Part shown: one piece after another, positions 44,541 through 52,902 of the stretch
Numbering within the stretch: the stretch's first letter is position 1
Layout of the letters: every line of letters starts with the position of its first letter
Source of the DNA: an uncultured Eubacterium sp.
GTDB lineage: Bacteria > Bacillota > Clostridia > Lachnospirales > Lachnospiraceae
Length of the DNA stretch: 53,498 bases
Assembly (NCBI GenBank): GCA_948470065.1
Contig: CAOKNO010000009.1
Span: 1-53,498 of the forward strand
Reading direction: 5' to 3'
The notes under the pieces: generated by a model
Database searches by the model: none
The model's input: the letters and a program-made list of their open reading frames with translations, nothing else
What the model was told of the DNA's origin: nothing
Made by a program: the position numbers and the translations under genes

Positions 44541-45665
44541 ATGTTGAAGCAATATCATATTAAAAATTACAGGTTCCACCTGATCATCTATGTGTCAATT
44601 CTAACTATGATTGGCATTAGTGTGATTGGAAGTGCGCAGAAAGCCGTGCAAAGCAGGCAGATCATTGGTTTTTTGCTCGGTCTTTTTTGCATGGTGGTCG
44701 TATCCTTGATTGACTATTCCTTCCTTCTGCGGTTCCACTGGCTGATTTATCTATTTAATTTTGGGATGCTTGGCCTGATTACGTTCCACATACTAGGAGA
44801 TCAGGGCGGGGGCGCCGTCCGGTGGATTGATTTTTACGGATTCCGTTTCCAGCCGTCAGAACTTTCCAAGACGCTGTTGATTTTGTTTTTTGCCTGGTTC
44901 TTTGGGAAATACCAGGAGAAAATCAACACGCTGCCAGTGATCATTGCTTCTGGGGTACTGATTTTTATCCCTTGGTTCATGATCGAAGAGCAGCCGGACT
45001 TATCCACCAGTATTGTTGTTGCAATTATTTTCCTTTCACTCTTGTTTTTAGCCGGATTAAGTTATAAAATAATTATGGGTGTACTAGCAGTCGTTCTTCC
45101 TGCCGCAGCCTTATTTATCTATTTGATCCTACAGCCAGGGCAGAAAATTTTAGAGGATTACCAAATGCGGAGGATTATGGCGTTCTTACAGCCTGAGAAA
45201 TATGCGACAGATGTCTACCAGCAGGAGAATTCCATTATGGCAATCGGTTCTGGGCAGCTAATGGGGAAAGGGCTGAACAACAACGACGTTTTTTCTGTAA
45301 AAAATGGCAATTTTATCCCAGAGCCGCAGACGGACTTTATATTTGCAGTAGCGGGGGAAGAACTTGGGTTTGTTGGAAGCGCAGCCATACTAGTATTGCT
45401 GCTCTTAATCGCTATTGAATGCATTTTAATTGGAAGGAAAGCAAAGGACTTGTCTGGGAAGCTAATCTGTGGCGGGGTCGCTTCATGGATTGGGTTCCAG
45501 ACCTTCGTAAATATCTGCGTTGTGACCGGGATGATGCCAAATACGGGTTTGCCACTTCCATTTGTAAGCTATGGCCTTACATCTTTGGTAAGCCTTTTTA
45601 TCGGCATAGGACTTGTACTAAATGTAGGGCTTCAGCCCCTGAAATACCGATCGGAGGGATATTAA
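44541..45665 (+). CDS. rodA: SEDS glycosyltransferase RodA
   Basis: A 374-residue membrane protein with about ten segments that polymerises lipid II in the elongasome together with the class B PBP. SEDS signatures are GGAVRWIDFYGFRFQPSELSK, LVLNVGLQPLKY and the large loop with NSIMAIGSGQLMGKGLNNNDVF and PEPQTDFIFAVAGEELGF. RodA rather than FtsW is inferred from location with mre, PBP and min. It is 10 bases downstream of minE and 1 base before mgsA. Confidence 0.93.
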   Translation: MLKQYHIKNYRFHLIIYVSILTMIGISVIGSAQKAVQSRQIIGFLLGLFCMVVVSLIDYSFLLRFHWLIYLFNFGMLGLITFHILGDQGGGAVRWIDFYGFRFQPSELSKTLLILFFAWFFGKYQEKINTLPVIIASGVLIFIPWFMIEEQPDLSTSIVVAIIFLSLLFLAGLSYKIIMGVLAVVLPAAALFIYLILQPGQKILEDYQMRRIMAFLQPEKYATDVYQQENSIMAIGSGQLMGKGLNNNDVFSVKNGNFIPEPQTDFIFAVAGEELGFVGSAAILVLLLLIAIECILIGRKAKDLSGKLICGGVASWIGFQTFVNICVVTGMMPNTGLPLPFVSYGLTSLVSLFIGIGLVLNVGLQPLKYRSEGY

Positions 45666-45666
45666 C

Positions 45667-46062
45667 ATGAACATTGGATTGATTGCACACGATTCCAAGA
45701 AGAAGCTGATGCAGAATTTCTGCATTGCTTACCGCGGGATCCTCTGTAAAAATGGCTTATTTGCAACGGGCACGACAGGGCGGTTGATTGAAGAGGTCAC
45801 AAACCTGTCGATCCATAAGTACCTTGCAGGGCATCTTGGGGGCGCGCAGCAGCTTGGCTCTGAGATAGAGCATAACCAGATTGATCTTGTGATCTTTTTG
45901 CGGGATCCCTTGAACCCGAAATCCCACGAGCCGGATGTCAACGATGTCGTCCATCTATGCGACACCCACAACATCCCGCTTGCGACAAACCTTGCAACTG
46001 CGGAACTATTAATTAAGTCATTAGACAGAGGAGATTTAGAGTGGCGTGAAATGTATAAGTAA
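45667..46062 (+). CDS. mgsA: Methylglyoxal synthase
   Basis: A 131-residue enzyme that converts dihydroxyacetone phosphate to methylglyoxal and phosphate. IGLIAHDSKKKLMQNF, GTTGRLI, GAQQLGSEI and the FLRDPLNPKSHEPDV loop with the catalytic Asp are all present. It starts one base after the rodA stop behind GGAGG, so it is fully embedded in the cell-shape operon. Its metabolic role there is unexplained, though rodA-mgsA adjacency is seen in related Firmicutes. Confidence 0.96.
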   Translation: MNIGLIAHDSKKKLMQNFCIAYRGILCKNGLFATGTTGRLIEEVTNLSIHKYLAGHLGGAQQLGSEIEHNQIDLVIFLRDPLNPKSHEPDVNDVVHLCDTHNIPLATNLATAELLIKSLDRGDLEWREMYK

Positions 46063-47050
46063 AAGAAGCAAGAAAAAACTGGCCAAAGCCCTGGTGATCT
46101 TGCTGTCTTTTACATCGATCCCGGGCTGCGGGAAAACAGAACCTTTAGAAGATGCCTACAGCATCTATGACTCAACAAAAGCCTATGGGCTAGGCACCGC
46201 CGCTGAAACAGGCGGCGAGCCGGGAACTTTTTTTGCTGAGGATCTCTGTGTGGCGGGCAGCGAGGATGTGCTCAGCCAGAATATCCAGGCGTCCTTGTCA
46301 GAAGCAGCAGGGCTTTTCAACCTAAAGGAAAATACAATGGAGTTCGGGAAGAATGTCCATGGCCAGATGTATCCGGCCAGCACTACGAAAATCCTGACAG
46401 CCTATGTGGCGCTGAAGCATGGGGATTTGTCAGAGATCGCGACCGTAACGGAAGCAGAACTCGAACTTGAGCCAAATTCCAGCGTCTGCGGGCTCGAGGT
46501 GGGGGATAAGATTTCTTTGGAAGAACTGCTCTACGGGCTGCTTATCTGTAGCGGGAACGATGCGGCTAATGTGATTGCAGATCTTGTATCCGGGAGTGCG
46601 GAAGGCTTCGTGTCCTTAATGAACGAGGAAGCAAAAGCATTGGGGGCGACAAATTCCCATTTCGCCAACCCGCATGGACTGCAGGACGAAAGCCATTATA
46701 CCACGGTATACGACATGTACCTGATCACCCAGGCAGCGGTAAAAAACGAGAAATTCGTAACGTTAATCGGTACAGCCAGCCATACTGCGAACCTTACCAA
46801 TGCGTCTGGGGAACCTGTGGCGAAGGAATGGACGAACACAAACCGTTACCTGACCGGGGAGAGCACAGCTCCAGAAGGCGTTACGGTTGTCGGCGGGAAG
46901 ACAGGCACGACGACGGATGCAGGCTGCTGCCTGGTGTTATACAGCAAGAAGGCTGGCGACGTCCCATATATTTCCATTGTATTTAAAGCGGAAACCAAGG
47001 AAACCTTATATGAAGAAATGTCAGAATTGCTAATAGAAATTTCAAAATAG
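46046..47050 (+). CDS. D-alanyl-D-alanine carboxypeptidase, probable lipoprotein
   Basis: A 334-residue S11-family peptidase that trims pentapeptide stems. Active-site motifs are Ser112-Thr-Thr-Lys115 (ASTTK), SGN in LLICSGNDAANVI, and KTG in VGGKTGTTTDAG. The N-terminus has a basic stretch, a hydrophobic segment and Cys28 in SIPGC, which looks like a lipobox (Pro at -2 is unusual). There is no C-terminal amphipathic anchor or PBP5-like domain, which fits lipid anchoring. The start GTG 46046 lies 17 bases inside mgsA, with AGAGGAG 13 bases upstream. It closes the operon. Confidence 0.9.
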   Translation: MKCISKRSKKKLAKALVILLSFTSIPGCGKTEPLEDAYSIYDSTKAYGLGTAAETGGEPGTFFAEDLCVAGSEDVLSQNIQASLSEAAGLFNLKENTMEFGKNVHGQMYPASTTKILTAYVALKHGDLSEIATVTEAELELEPNSSVCGLEVGDKISLEELLYGLLICSGNDAANVIADLVSGSAEGFVSLMNEEAKALGATNSHFANPHGLQDESHYTTVYDMYLITQAAVKNEKFVTLIGTASHTANLTNASGEPVAKEWTNTNRYLTGESTAPEGVTVVGGKTGTTTDAGCCLVLYSKKAGDVPYISIVFKAETKETLYEEMSELLIEISK

Positions 47051-47053
47051 CAG

Positions 47054-47082
47054 TTGAAACTTCTGTAATTATATACTATAAT
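47054..47082 (+). promoter_or_regulatory. Strong sigma-A promoter of the P-loop gene
   Basis: TTGAAA, a 17-base spacer and TATAAT, starting 4 bases after the carboxypeptidase stop. The start site would be near 47089, giving about 100 bases of leader. Confidence 0.7.
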
Positions 47083-47085
47083 TAC
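47065..47085. promoter_or_regulatory. Perfect dyad over the -10 box (operator candidate)
   Basis: GTAATTATA, a TAC centre and TATAATTAC: 9-base perfect arms covering the -10 box of the promoter at 47054-47082. A bound dimer here would block RNA polymerase. No regulator is known and I did not find a second copy in the window. Confidence 0.5.
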
Positions 47086-47192
47086 GTTATAAAAATACTA
47101 TTGCCATACAAATTGTATGAAGGGGAATGGGTATTCCACGAAATGGTTTGTCTGTTTTGTACAAAAGTATGGAAGACTAGGAGGAGATTGTC

Positions 47193-47612
47193 ATGATACA
47201 AATTATAGCAGGTGAAAAAGGAAAAGGAAAAACAAAGCATCTTTTAGACAAAGTGAATGAATCGATCAAGTCTGCAACGGGCAATATCGTTTATCTGGAT
47301 AAGAGCACGAAGCATATGTACGAGTTAAGCAATAAAGTACGGCTGATTAACGTCAAAGATTACGATATTTCCAATTGTGATGAATTTTTAGGGTTCTTAA
47401 GCGGCATTATTTCCCAAGACCATGATTTGGAAGAAATGTACTTAGACAGTTTCCTTACGATTGCGAAGCTAGAAGAGGCAGACATCACACCAGCAATCAC
47501 AAAATTAGAATCCATCAGTGGAAAGTTCCATGTGGATTTCATCCTCAGCATTTCCAAAAATGAACATGATTTGCCGGAATGCACAGGTGGGAAGGTAATT
47601 GTTTCTTTATAG
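47193..47612 (+). CDS. Small P-loop protein of unknown function
   Basis: A 139-residue protein that begins with a P-loop (IIAGEKGKGKTKHLL) and little else of an ATPase core. No Walker B is certain; candidates are the acidic stretch around DHDLEEMYLDSF. The fold may be a minimal nucleotide-binding domain. Similar short proteins in Clostridia are sometimes labelled ATP-binding or twitching-motility-like, but I would not assign a function. AGGAGGAG lies before the ATG. It has its own strong promoter with an overlapping dyad and a following hairpin, so it is a regulated single gene. Confidence 0.75.
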   Translation: MIQIIAGEKGKGKTKHLLDKVNESIKSATGNIVYLDKSTKHMYELSNKVRLINVKDYDISNCDEFLGFLSGIISQDHDLEEMYLDSFLTIAKLEEADITPAITKLESISGKFHVDFILSISKNEHDLPECTGGKVIVSL

Positions 47613-47691
47613 GCGCAGCTTTCCCATAACCAAACGAAGGAGAAGGGGTTATTTGCCCAGTGCAGCGACTCCCTTTGCTTTGTAGCACGAA

Positions 47692-47754
47692 GCAGTATCC
47701 CGGACAAGGGCTGCCTTTTTCCATGGCATCCCCTGCCGGGCATTAGGATACTGC
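47692..47754 (+). terminator. Terminator and nested inverted repeat after the P-loop gene
   Basis: GCAG, a TAT bulge, CCC, loop GGACAA, then GGG and CTGC run into CTTTTT at 47715-47720, a fair intrinsic terminator for the plus strand. The same GCAGTATCC arm (47692-47700) can instead pair with GGATACTGC (47746-47754), so two exclusive folds exist. The region lies between two converging genes. Confidence 0.5.
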
Positions 47755-47756
47755 CG

Positions 47757-47969
47757 TTATGCTTCGCTCATGGAACGGATGCGCCCGAATACGCTGCAAA
47801 GGTACAGGCCGCCGATCCCCACGATTCCATAGACAATCCGGCTAAGCCAGCTCATGTCACCGAACAAGAATGTTACCAGGTTGAAACGGAACAGCCCGAT
47901 CAAACCCCAATTCAATGCACCAATGATAACAAGCGCCAATAACGTATAATCCAAACATTTGGTGTTCAT
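47757..47969 (-). CDS. DUF378 family small membrane protein
   Basis: A 70-residue protein with two membrane segments (YTLLALVIIGALNWGLIGLF and SWLSRIVYGIVGIGGLYLCSVF) and the family motif GALNWGLIGLF. DUF378 proteins are widespread and uncharacterised. The ATG at 47969 has GGAGG 7 bases upstream on the minus strand. In-frame extension to 48008 would cross that ribosome site. It is the only minus-strand gene in the right-hand 50 kb and diverges from the HlyD-like gene. Confidence 0.88.
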   Translation of the reverse strand: MNTKCLDYTLLALVIIGALNWGLIGLFRFNLVTFLFGDMSWLSRIVYGIVGIGGLYLCSVFGRIRSMSEA

Positions 47970-48127
47970 ATGCATTCCTCCTTTTTTTACAAATCTTAGT
48001 ATTTCCAATCCAGTTGATTTTATAGCGGGAAATTTTTCCTGTTTTGACGCAGCCTTTCAATGGGTTCCGGCAGAATGGATGGAAAACGTATCCAGGCAGC
48101 CAAAAACAAATAACAGATAGAAGGATT

Positions 48128-49558
48128 ATGGCAGAAAAGAAAAATAGAAATATAGTAAAATTTCATAAAGTACCGCGCATTAACATAGGGATAGTAGTAT
48201 TCCTTGCTATTTTAATCTATATGTTGTATAATGTATATCAGTATTTTTCAGTCCCACGTATTGCAGGTTATGAGGTGATCCCAGGAAGCATTGCGCAGGA
48301 TAATACGTTTACTGGCGTAATCCTTCGGGAAGAGGAAATCTTTTATACCGAAAAGCCAGGATATATCAATTATTACAGCAAGGATGCTTCTAAGGTAGGA
48401 GTTGGTTCCTATGTGTATTCCATTGACGAAACGGGGGATTTTTATCAAGGGATCCGGCAACAGGATGATAAAAAACTGTTGGAAAAAGAAGGGTTTTTGG
48501 AAGAACTGGAGCAGACGGCTGAAAATTATATGTCCAGCTATTCCAATGCGGCATTCTACCAGTCCTATTCCTTCCAGTCTGATGTGGAAGCGCTGGTTGT
48601 GGAATCCCTTGGCGCGGAAGCGCTTTCTAGCGTGGATGGGGTGGGGAACGCCCCCGGGCTCCATGTATACCAGGCTGCGAAGCCAGGCATTGTAGTATAC
48701 AACATCGACGGCCTGGAAGGCGTGACGCTTGAGAATTTCAGCGACGATGTTTTTGATGCTTCTTCCCATGGGAAAACCAGCCTTGCTACGCGGGAGCAGG
48801 CTGCTTCTGGAGAACCCGCATACAAGCTGATTACCAGCGAATTATGGACGCTGCTTATCCCAATAGAAGAAGAACTGGCCTGGGATCTGGGGAATGAGAA
48901 CAACATACAGGTGGAATTTAAAAAAGACCACTCTGTTGCTTGGGGAGAATCCAATATCATAACCCAAGGGGATAAATGTTACCTTGCATTGACATTCCAG
49001 GATTCGGCAATACGGTTTGCAACAGAACGTTATCTGGAAATTACGCTAATGCGTTCTGACACAAACGGCCTGAAAATCCCAAATTCTGCCTTGGCAACCA
49101 TGGACTGTTTTAAAATCCCATCGGAGTACCTTACGAAAAACGATGACGGCGCAAACTGTGTCAAGCTAGAATACAAGGATGAAAAAGGTAAGAAGCAGAA
49201 GAAGCTTGTCCCTGTGACCCTTAGAGGGGAGAAGCGAAAGGAAGATACAGAAGAACAGGATGGGAAAGAAACGAAAAAAGAAACGCTTGTCATGTATTAT
49301 TTTACTTCAGACACATTAAAGGATGGAGACACCATATGCCATCCAGAAAAAGGCAAGCGCCGCAAGCTGAATGATATTATTTCCCTCAAAGGCGTTTATA
49401 ATATCAGCCGGGGATACGCAATATTCCGAACCGTAGATATCTTGTTCCAGAACCAGGAATACAGCATTGTAGATATTGGTACGGATTATGGCATTTCACC
49501 GTATGACCATATCGCACTGGACGCGTCTACAGTAACTGAGCACCAGATTATCCACTGA
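48128..49558 (+). CDS. HlyD-like bitopic membrane protein of the sepF cluster
   Basis: A 476-residue protein with a basic cytoplasmic head, one membrane segment (about 20-42) and a long external part. GYEVIPGSIAQDNTFTGVILREEEIFYTEKPGYINYY resembles the barrel-sandwich start of HlyD-type adaptors, and FRTVDILFQNQEYSIVDIGTDYGISPYDHIALDAS the closing part. A charged linker lies near 370-395. No transporter partner gene is adjacent. Such genes sit just upstream of yggS-sepF in many Clostridia, which suggests an envelope or division role (inference). The ATG at 48128 has a close, weak AAGG site. Confidence 0.8.
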   Translation: MAEKKNRNIVKFHKVPRINIGIVVFLAILIYMLYNVYQYFSVPRIAGYEVIPGSIAQDNTFTGVILREEEIFYTEKPGYINYYSKDASKVGVGSYVYSIDETGDFYQGIRQQDDKKLLEKEGFLEELEQTAENYMSSYSNAAFYQSYSFQSDVEALVVESLGAEALSSVDGVGNAPGLHVYQAAKPGIVVYNIDGLEGVTLENFSDDVFDASSHGKTSLATREQAASGEPAYKLITSELWTLLIPIEEELAWDLGNENNIQVEFKKDHSVAWGESNIITQGDKCYLALTFQDSAIRFATERYLEITLMRSDTNGLKIPNSALATMDCFKIPSEYLTKNDDGANCVKLEYKDEKGKKQKKLVPVTLRGEKRKEDTEEQDGKETKKETLVMYYFTSDTLKDGDTICHPEKGKRRKLNDIISLKGVYNISRGYAIFRTVDILFQNQEYSIVDIGTDYGISPYDHIALDASTVTEHQIIH

Positions 49559-49587
49559 TTTGGAAGGTAGATTGAGGAGGAAACGCT

Positions 49588-50295
49588 ATGATACAGGAAA
49601 ATTTAGCCCAAGTCCGGGAAAATATCCGGAAGGCCTGTGAGAAGTCCGGGCGGGATCCCAAAGAAGTGACATTGCTTGCTGTCAGTAAGACAATGCCCTC
49701 TTCTGTGCTGGAAGAAGCGTACCACGCTGGGAACCGGGCGTTTGGCGAGAACAAGGTCCAGGAGATTATGGACAAGTCGCCCGTGCTGCCAGGGGATATC
49801 CAATGGCATATGATTGGGCATCTCCAACGGAATAAGGTGAAGTATATTGTGGATAAGGTATGCCTGATCCATTCCGTAGATTCCCTGCGGCTTGCAGAGG
49901 AAATCAGCATACAGGCCGGGAAGAAACACGTAGAAGCGGATATCCTGGTAGAAGTGAATATCGCCCAGGAGGAAAGCAAATTTGGGGTAGCGCCGGAGGA
50001 AACTGCGAAGCTGGCGCTGGAAATTGCCAAATTACCGCATATCCATGTCAAGGGACTGATGGCAGTCGCGCCATTTGTGGAAGATCCTGAAGATAACCGT
50101 AAATATTTTCAGAAAATATACAACTTATCGGTTGACATTCAGCAATTAAACACCGATAATATAAGCATGGCTGTGCTGTCAATGGGCATGACGGGCGATT
50201 ATATGGTAGCTATTGAAGAAGGGGCTACTATAGTGCGTGTAGGGACAGGTATTTTCGGTGAACGGAATTACCAATCGAAAGAATCATGCAGATAA
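49588..50295 (+). CDS. yggS: PLP homeostasis protein YggS/PLPBP
   Basis: A 235-residue single-domain alanine-racemase-fold protein (YlmE in Bacillus). The PLP Lys is in VTLLAVSKTMPSS. NKVQEIMDKSP, WHMIGHLQRNKVKYIVD and LSMGMTGDYMVAIEEGATIVRVGTGIFG are family signatures. It binds PLP without a known catalytic role and affects vitamin B6 and amino-acid balance. It lies directly before sepF, as in most Firmicutes. GAGGAGG precedes the ATG. Confidence 0.96.
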   Translation: MIQENLAQVRENIRKACEKSGRDPKEVTLLAVSKTMPSSVLEEAYHAGNRAFGENKVQEIMDKSPVLPGDIQWHMIGHLQRNKVKYIVDKVCLIHSVDSLRLAEEISIQAGKKHVEADILVEVNIAQEESKFGVAPEETAKLALEIAKLPHIHVKGLMAVAPFVEDPEDNRKYFQKIYNLSVDIQQLNTDNISMAVLSMGMTGDYMVAIEEGATIVRVGTGIFGERNYQSKESCR

Positions 50296-50329
50296 TAGCA
50301 ATGGAATTTAAAGCAAGGGAGCTAAAACC

Positions 50330-50902
50330 ATGGGAAAATTTATTAATTCATTTATGGGTATGATGCATATCGCTGAAGCGGTGGAAGATGACGATGACGA
50401 CGATGACGGCACGGAGGAATATTATGAAGAGATTCCCCGCAAAGGTGGGCTAAAATCTTTTTTTAAGCCAAAATTTGATGAGGATCCAGAGGATGAGGAA
50501 GGCGGATACGAAGAGGATCCAGAGGATGAGGAAGACTTTAAGGCGTCACGCAGAGTGAGGAACAATGCAAAAATAACCCCTATGAGAGCAACGAAAAGGC
50601 AGGGACTTGATATGGAATTATGTGTTGTAAAACCGACTTCCATGGCAATGGCAAGAGAAGTTTCAGAAACATTATTAAAGGACAAGATTGTATTACTTGA
50701 TGTAGAAGGGCTGGATTTTGAACTTGCCCAAAGGATTATTGATTTTGCATCTGGTTCTTGTTTTGCAATTGGTGGGAATTTGGAAAAGGTATCGAATTAC
50801 ATATTTATCATGTCGCCAAGAAACGTCCCTATTTCTGGTGATTATATCAATTCAAAGAATACGGATGACGACATGCAGGCAATCCAATCGACAGGAATGT
50901 AG
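50330..50902 (+). CDS. sepF: Cell division protein SepF
   Basis: A 190-residue FtsZ-ring membrane anchor. The N-terminal amphipathic helix (FINSFMGMMHIAEAV) targets the membrane. A very acidic linker (about 18-75), with an Asp run and repeated Glu/Asp-Pro units, is longer than in Bacillus SepF. The globular domain is VVKPTSMAMAREVSETLLKDKIVLLDVEGLDFELAQRIIDFASG. It is 34 bases downstream of yggS and 27 bases before ylmH. Confidence 0.95.
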   Translation: MGKFINSFMGMMHIAEAVEDDDDDDDGTEEYYEEIPRKGGLKSFFKPKFDEDPEDEEGGYEEDPEDEEDFKASRRVRNNAKITPMRATKRQGLDMELCVVKPTSMAMAREVSETLLKDKIVLLDVEGLDFELAQRIIDFASGSCFAIGGNLEKVSNYIFIMSPRNVPISGDYINSKNTDDDMQAIQSTGM

Positions 50903-50929
50903 AAGGTAAGAATGTAAAGGGCAGGAAAA

Positions 50930-51682
50930 ATGACAAGAGATGAGGCACTGTTAGAAAAACGTTTCGTTGATTTGTCCAGACAAGCACAGCACAAAAACAT
51001 TGCCGTATTCAGTGATTTCCTGAATTTGAACGAACTGAATATTTTCCACCGGAAGGTGCCGGAACTCTGCTCGGGTTTTGCGCTGTCCGGGGGATATGAG
51101 CGAAGCGAGCGTCAGATGATAGCATTTCTACCTGATGCTCTTTATTATACTTGGGAATATCCGGTTTCCTGTCTGTATATCACACCTGTGAACCGGAAAT
51201 TTGCAGAAACATTAAGCCACAGGGATGTGCTTGGCAGCCTGATGGCGCTTGGCATTGAACGTGCCAAGCTGGGGGATATCCTAATTGAGGAAGATGGGAT
51301 ATATGTATTCTGCCATGAAAAAATTGCTCCCTACATCCTAGAGCAGCTTACCCGTATCCGCAATACTACGGTATCTGTAAAAACCGTTGTGCCCGATGGG
51401 CTGCGGATAGAGCCAAGGTATGAGCGGTGCGGTGGGATTGTGGCGTCAAACCGCCTGGATGGGATACTAGCGTGTATCTGCAACATCCCACGTTCCCAGG
51501 CAAGCGAATGGATCCGCAGCGGCAAAGTATTTATTAACCACCGTGAAACGCTCCGCACAGACTTTGAATGTAAGCCGCAGGATTTGATTTCGGTACGTTC
51601 CGTAGGACGTTTTAGTTTCCTGGGAAGCAATGGCGAAACGAAAAAGGGACGGATTAAAATACAATACGATAAATATTTATAA
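50930..51682 (+). CDS. ylmH: YlmH-type RNA-binding protein with S4 domain
   Basis: A 250-residue protein with an N-terminal domain (LSGGYERSERQMIAFLPD) and a C-terminal S4 RNA-binding domain (RLDGILACICNIPRSQASEWIRSGKVFINHRE, ISVRSVGRFSF). YlmH proteins associate with ribosomes in some Firmicutes. The 3' end runs close to aroB, with 43 bases between its stop and the chosen aroB start. Confidence 0.92.
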   Translation: MTRDEALLEKRFVDLSRQAQHKNIAVFSDFLNLNELNIFHRKVPELCSGFALSGGYERSERQMIAFLPDALYYTWEYPVSCLYITPVNRKFAETLSHRDVLGSLMALGIERAKLGDILIEEDGIYVFCHEKIAPYILEQLTRIRNTTVSVKTVVPDGLRIEPRYERCGGIVASNRLDGILACICNIPRSQASEWIRSGKVFINHRETLRTDFECKPQDLISVRSVGRFSFLGSNGETKKGRIKIQYDKYL

Positions 51683-51725
51683 TACTATAAGAGAATCCGA
51701 TGATTTGAAAGAAAGGGGATACAGA

Positions 51726-52847
51726 ATGGGAAGGACGATTCCAGTATTATTTGAAGGGACGCCGTGTTATAAGATTGAGATCCAGCCGGATTTTACCTTG
51801 CTTCCAAAGATGTTGGAAGAACTTGGCTACGGCGTCAACAAGGTTTGCATTGTCACAGAATCTACAGTAGGCGCTCTTTATTTAGAAGAAGTCAAGTCTT
51901 TGCTTGCGCCTGTATTCTCTTTTTGTACGTCTTTTACGTTCCAGGCCGGGGAAGAAAATAAGAATACGGACACGGTTTCTTCATTGTATTCACACTTAAT
52001 AGATCATTCGTTTGACCGCAAGGATGTGCTTGTCGCGCTAGGCGGCGGGGTAGTAGGCGATTTAACAGGGTTTGCAGCTTCTACCTACCTGCGTGGCATT
52101 GATTTTGTCCAGGTTCCAACGACTTTGCTGGCACAGACGGACAGCAGCATTGGCGGGAAGACTGGCGTGGATTTTATGCAATATAAGAATATGGTGGGAG
52201 CCTTTTATATGCCAAGGCTTGTATATATGAATATTGCAACGTTAAAATCATTGCCTGCACGGCAATTTTCCTCTGGTATGGCAGAATTGATTAAGCATGG
52301 TTTTATCAAGGATCCTGCGCTTTCCGCCTACCTGGAGTCACACGGCAGCCAGATTATGGGGCAGGAGTATGGCATATTAGAAGAACTGATTGCACAAAGC
52401 TGCGAGATTAAGCGTGGGGTAGTGGAACGCGATCCGAAGGAACGGGGAGAACGGGCGCTTCTGAATTTCGGGCATACCATCGGCCATGCCATTGAGAAAC
52501 TATCTGGCTTTTCCTTATACCATGGGGAATGCGTATCGTTGGGGATGATAGGCGCCTCGTATATCTCATACCGTAAGGGCAGCCTTTCTGCACAGCAGCT
52601 TGAAGAGGCGGCGTCCATCTTAAGCGGGTACCGCCTTCCGACATCCCTGGACAAGTTTTCCCATACGCCAGAAGAAATCCTGGCTGTCACGAAGCTGGAT
52701 AAGAAAATGGAATCCGGGAAGGTGAAATTTGTCCTGTTGAAAGGCCTGGGGGAAGCCTACCTGACGAAAGAATTGGAAGACGGCGATATTTTAGAAGGGA
52801 TCCGATATATCTTACCCCATAGCCCGCAAGCACGGCTGCTTGGTTAA
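51726..52847 (+). CDS. aroB: 3-dehydroquinate synthase
   Basis: A 373-residue enzyme that makes 3-dehydroquinate from DAHP, the second step of the shikimate pathway. NAD-binding GGGVVGDLTGFAAST, PTTLLAQTDSSIGGKTGVD, and the zinc ligands Glu near GMAELIKHG and His in NFGHTIGHAIE and LYHGECVSLGM are present. The ATG 51726 has AAAGGGG 7 bases upstream; an in-frame ATG at 51630 lies inside ylmH. No other aro gene is present, so the location in a division cluster, where divIVA often sits, is unusual. Confidence 0.95.
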   Translation: MGRTIPVLFEGTPCYKIEIQPDFTLLPKMLEELGYGVNKVCIVTESTVGALYLEEVKSLLAPVFSFCTSFTFQAGEENKNTDTVSSLYSHLIDHSFDRKDVLVALGGGVVGDLTGFAASTYLRGIDFVQVPTTLLAQTDSSIGGKTGVDFMQYKNMVGAFYMPRLVYMNIATLKSLPARQFSSGMAELIKHGFIKDPALSAYLESHGSQIMGQEYGILEELIAQSCEIKRGVVERDPKERGERALLNFGHTIGHAIEKLSGFSLYHGECVSLGMIGASYISYRKGSLSAQQLEEAASILSGYRLPTSLDKFSHTPEEILAVTKLDKKMESGKVKFVLLKGLGEAYLTKELEDGDILEGIRYILPHSPQARLLG

Positions 52848-52902
52848 GTGCCCTAGGGGTACATTGCTCGCGGGAATAAAATATAGATAGGAAGTCATTA
52901 TT

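Noticed and set aside
47613-47756. A small gene or RNA between the P-loop and DUF378 genes
   Set aside because: The stretch is explained by a terminator with alternative pairings between converging genes; no ribosome site or coding pattern is seen.
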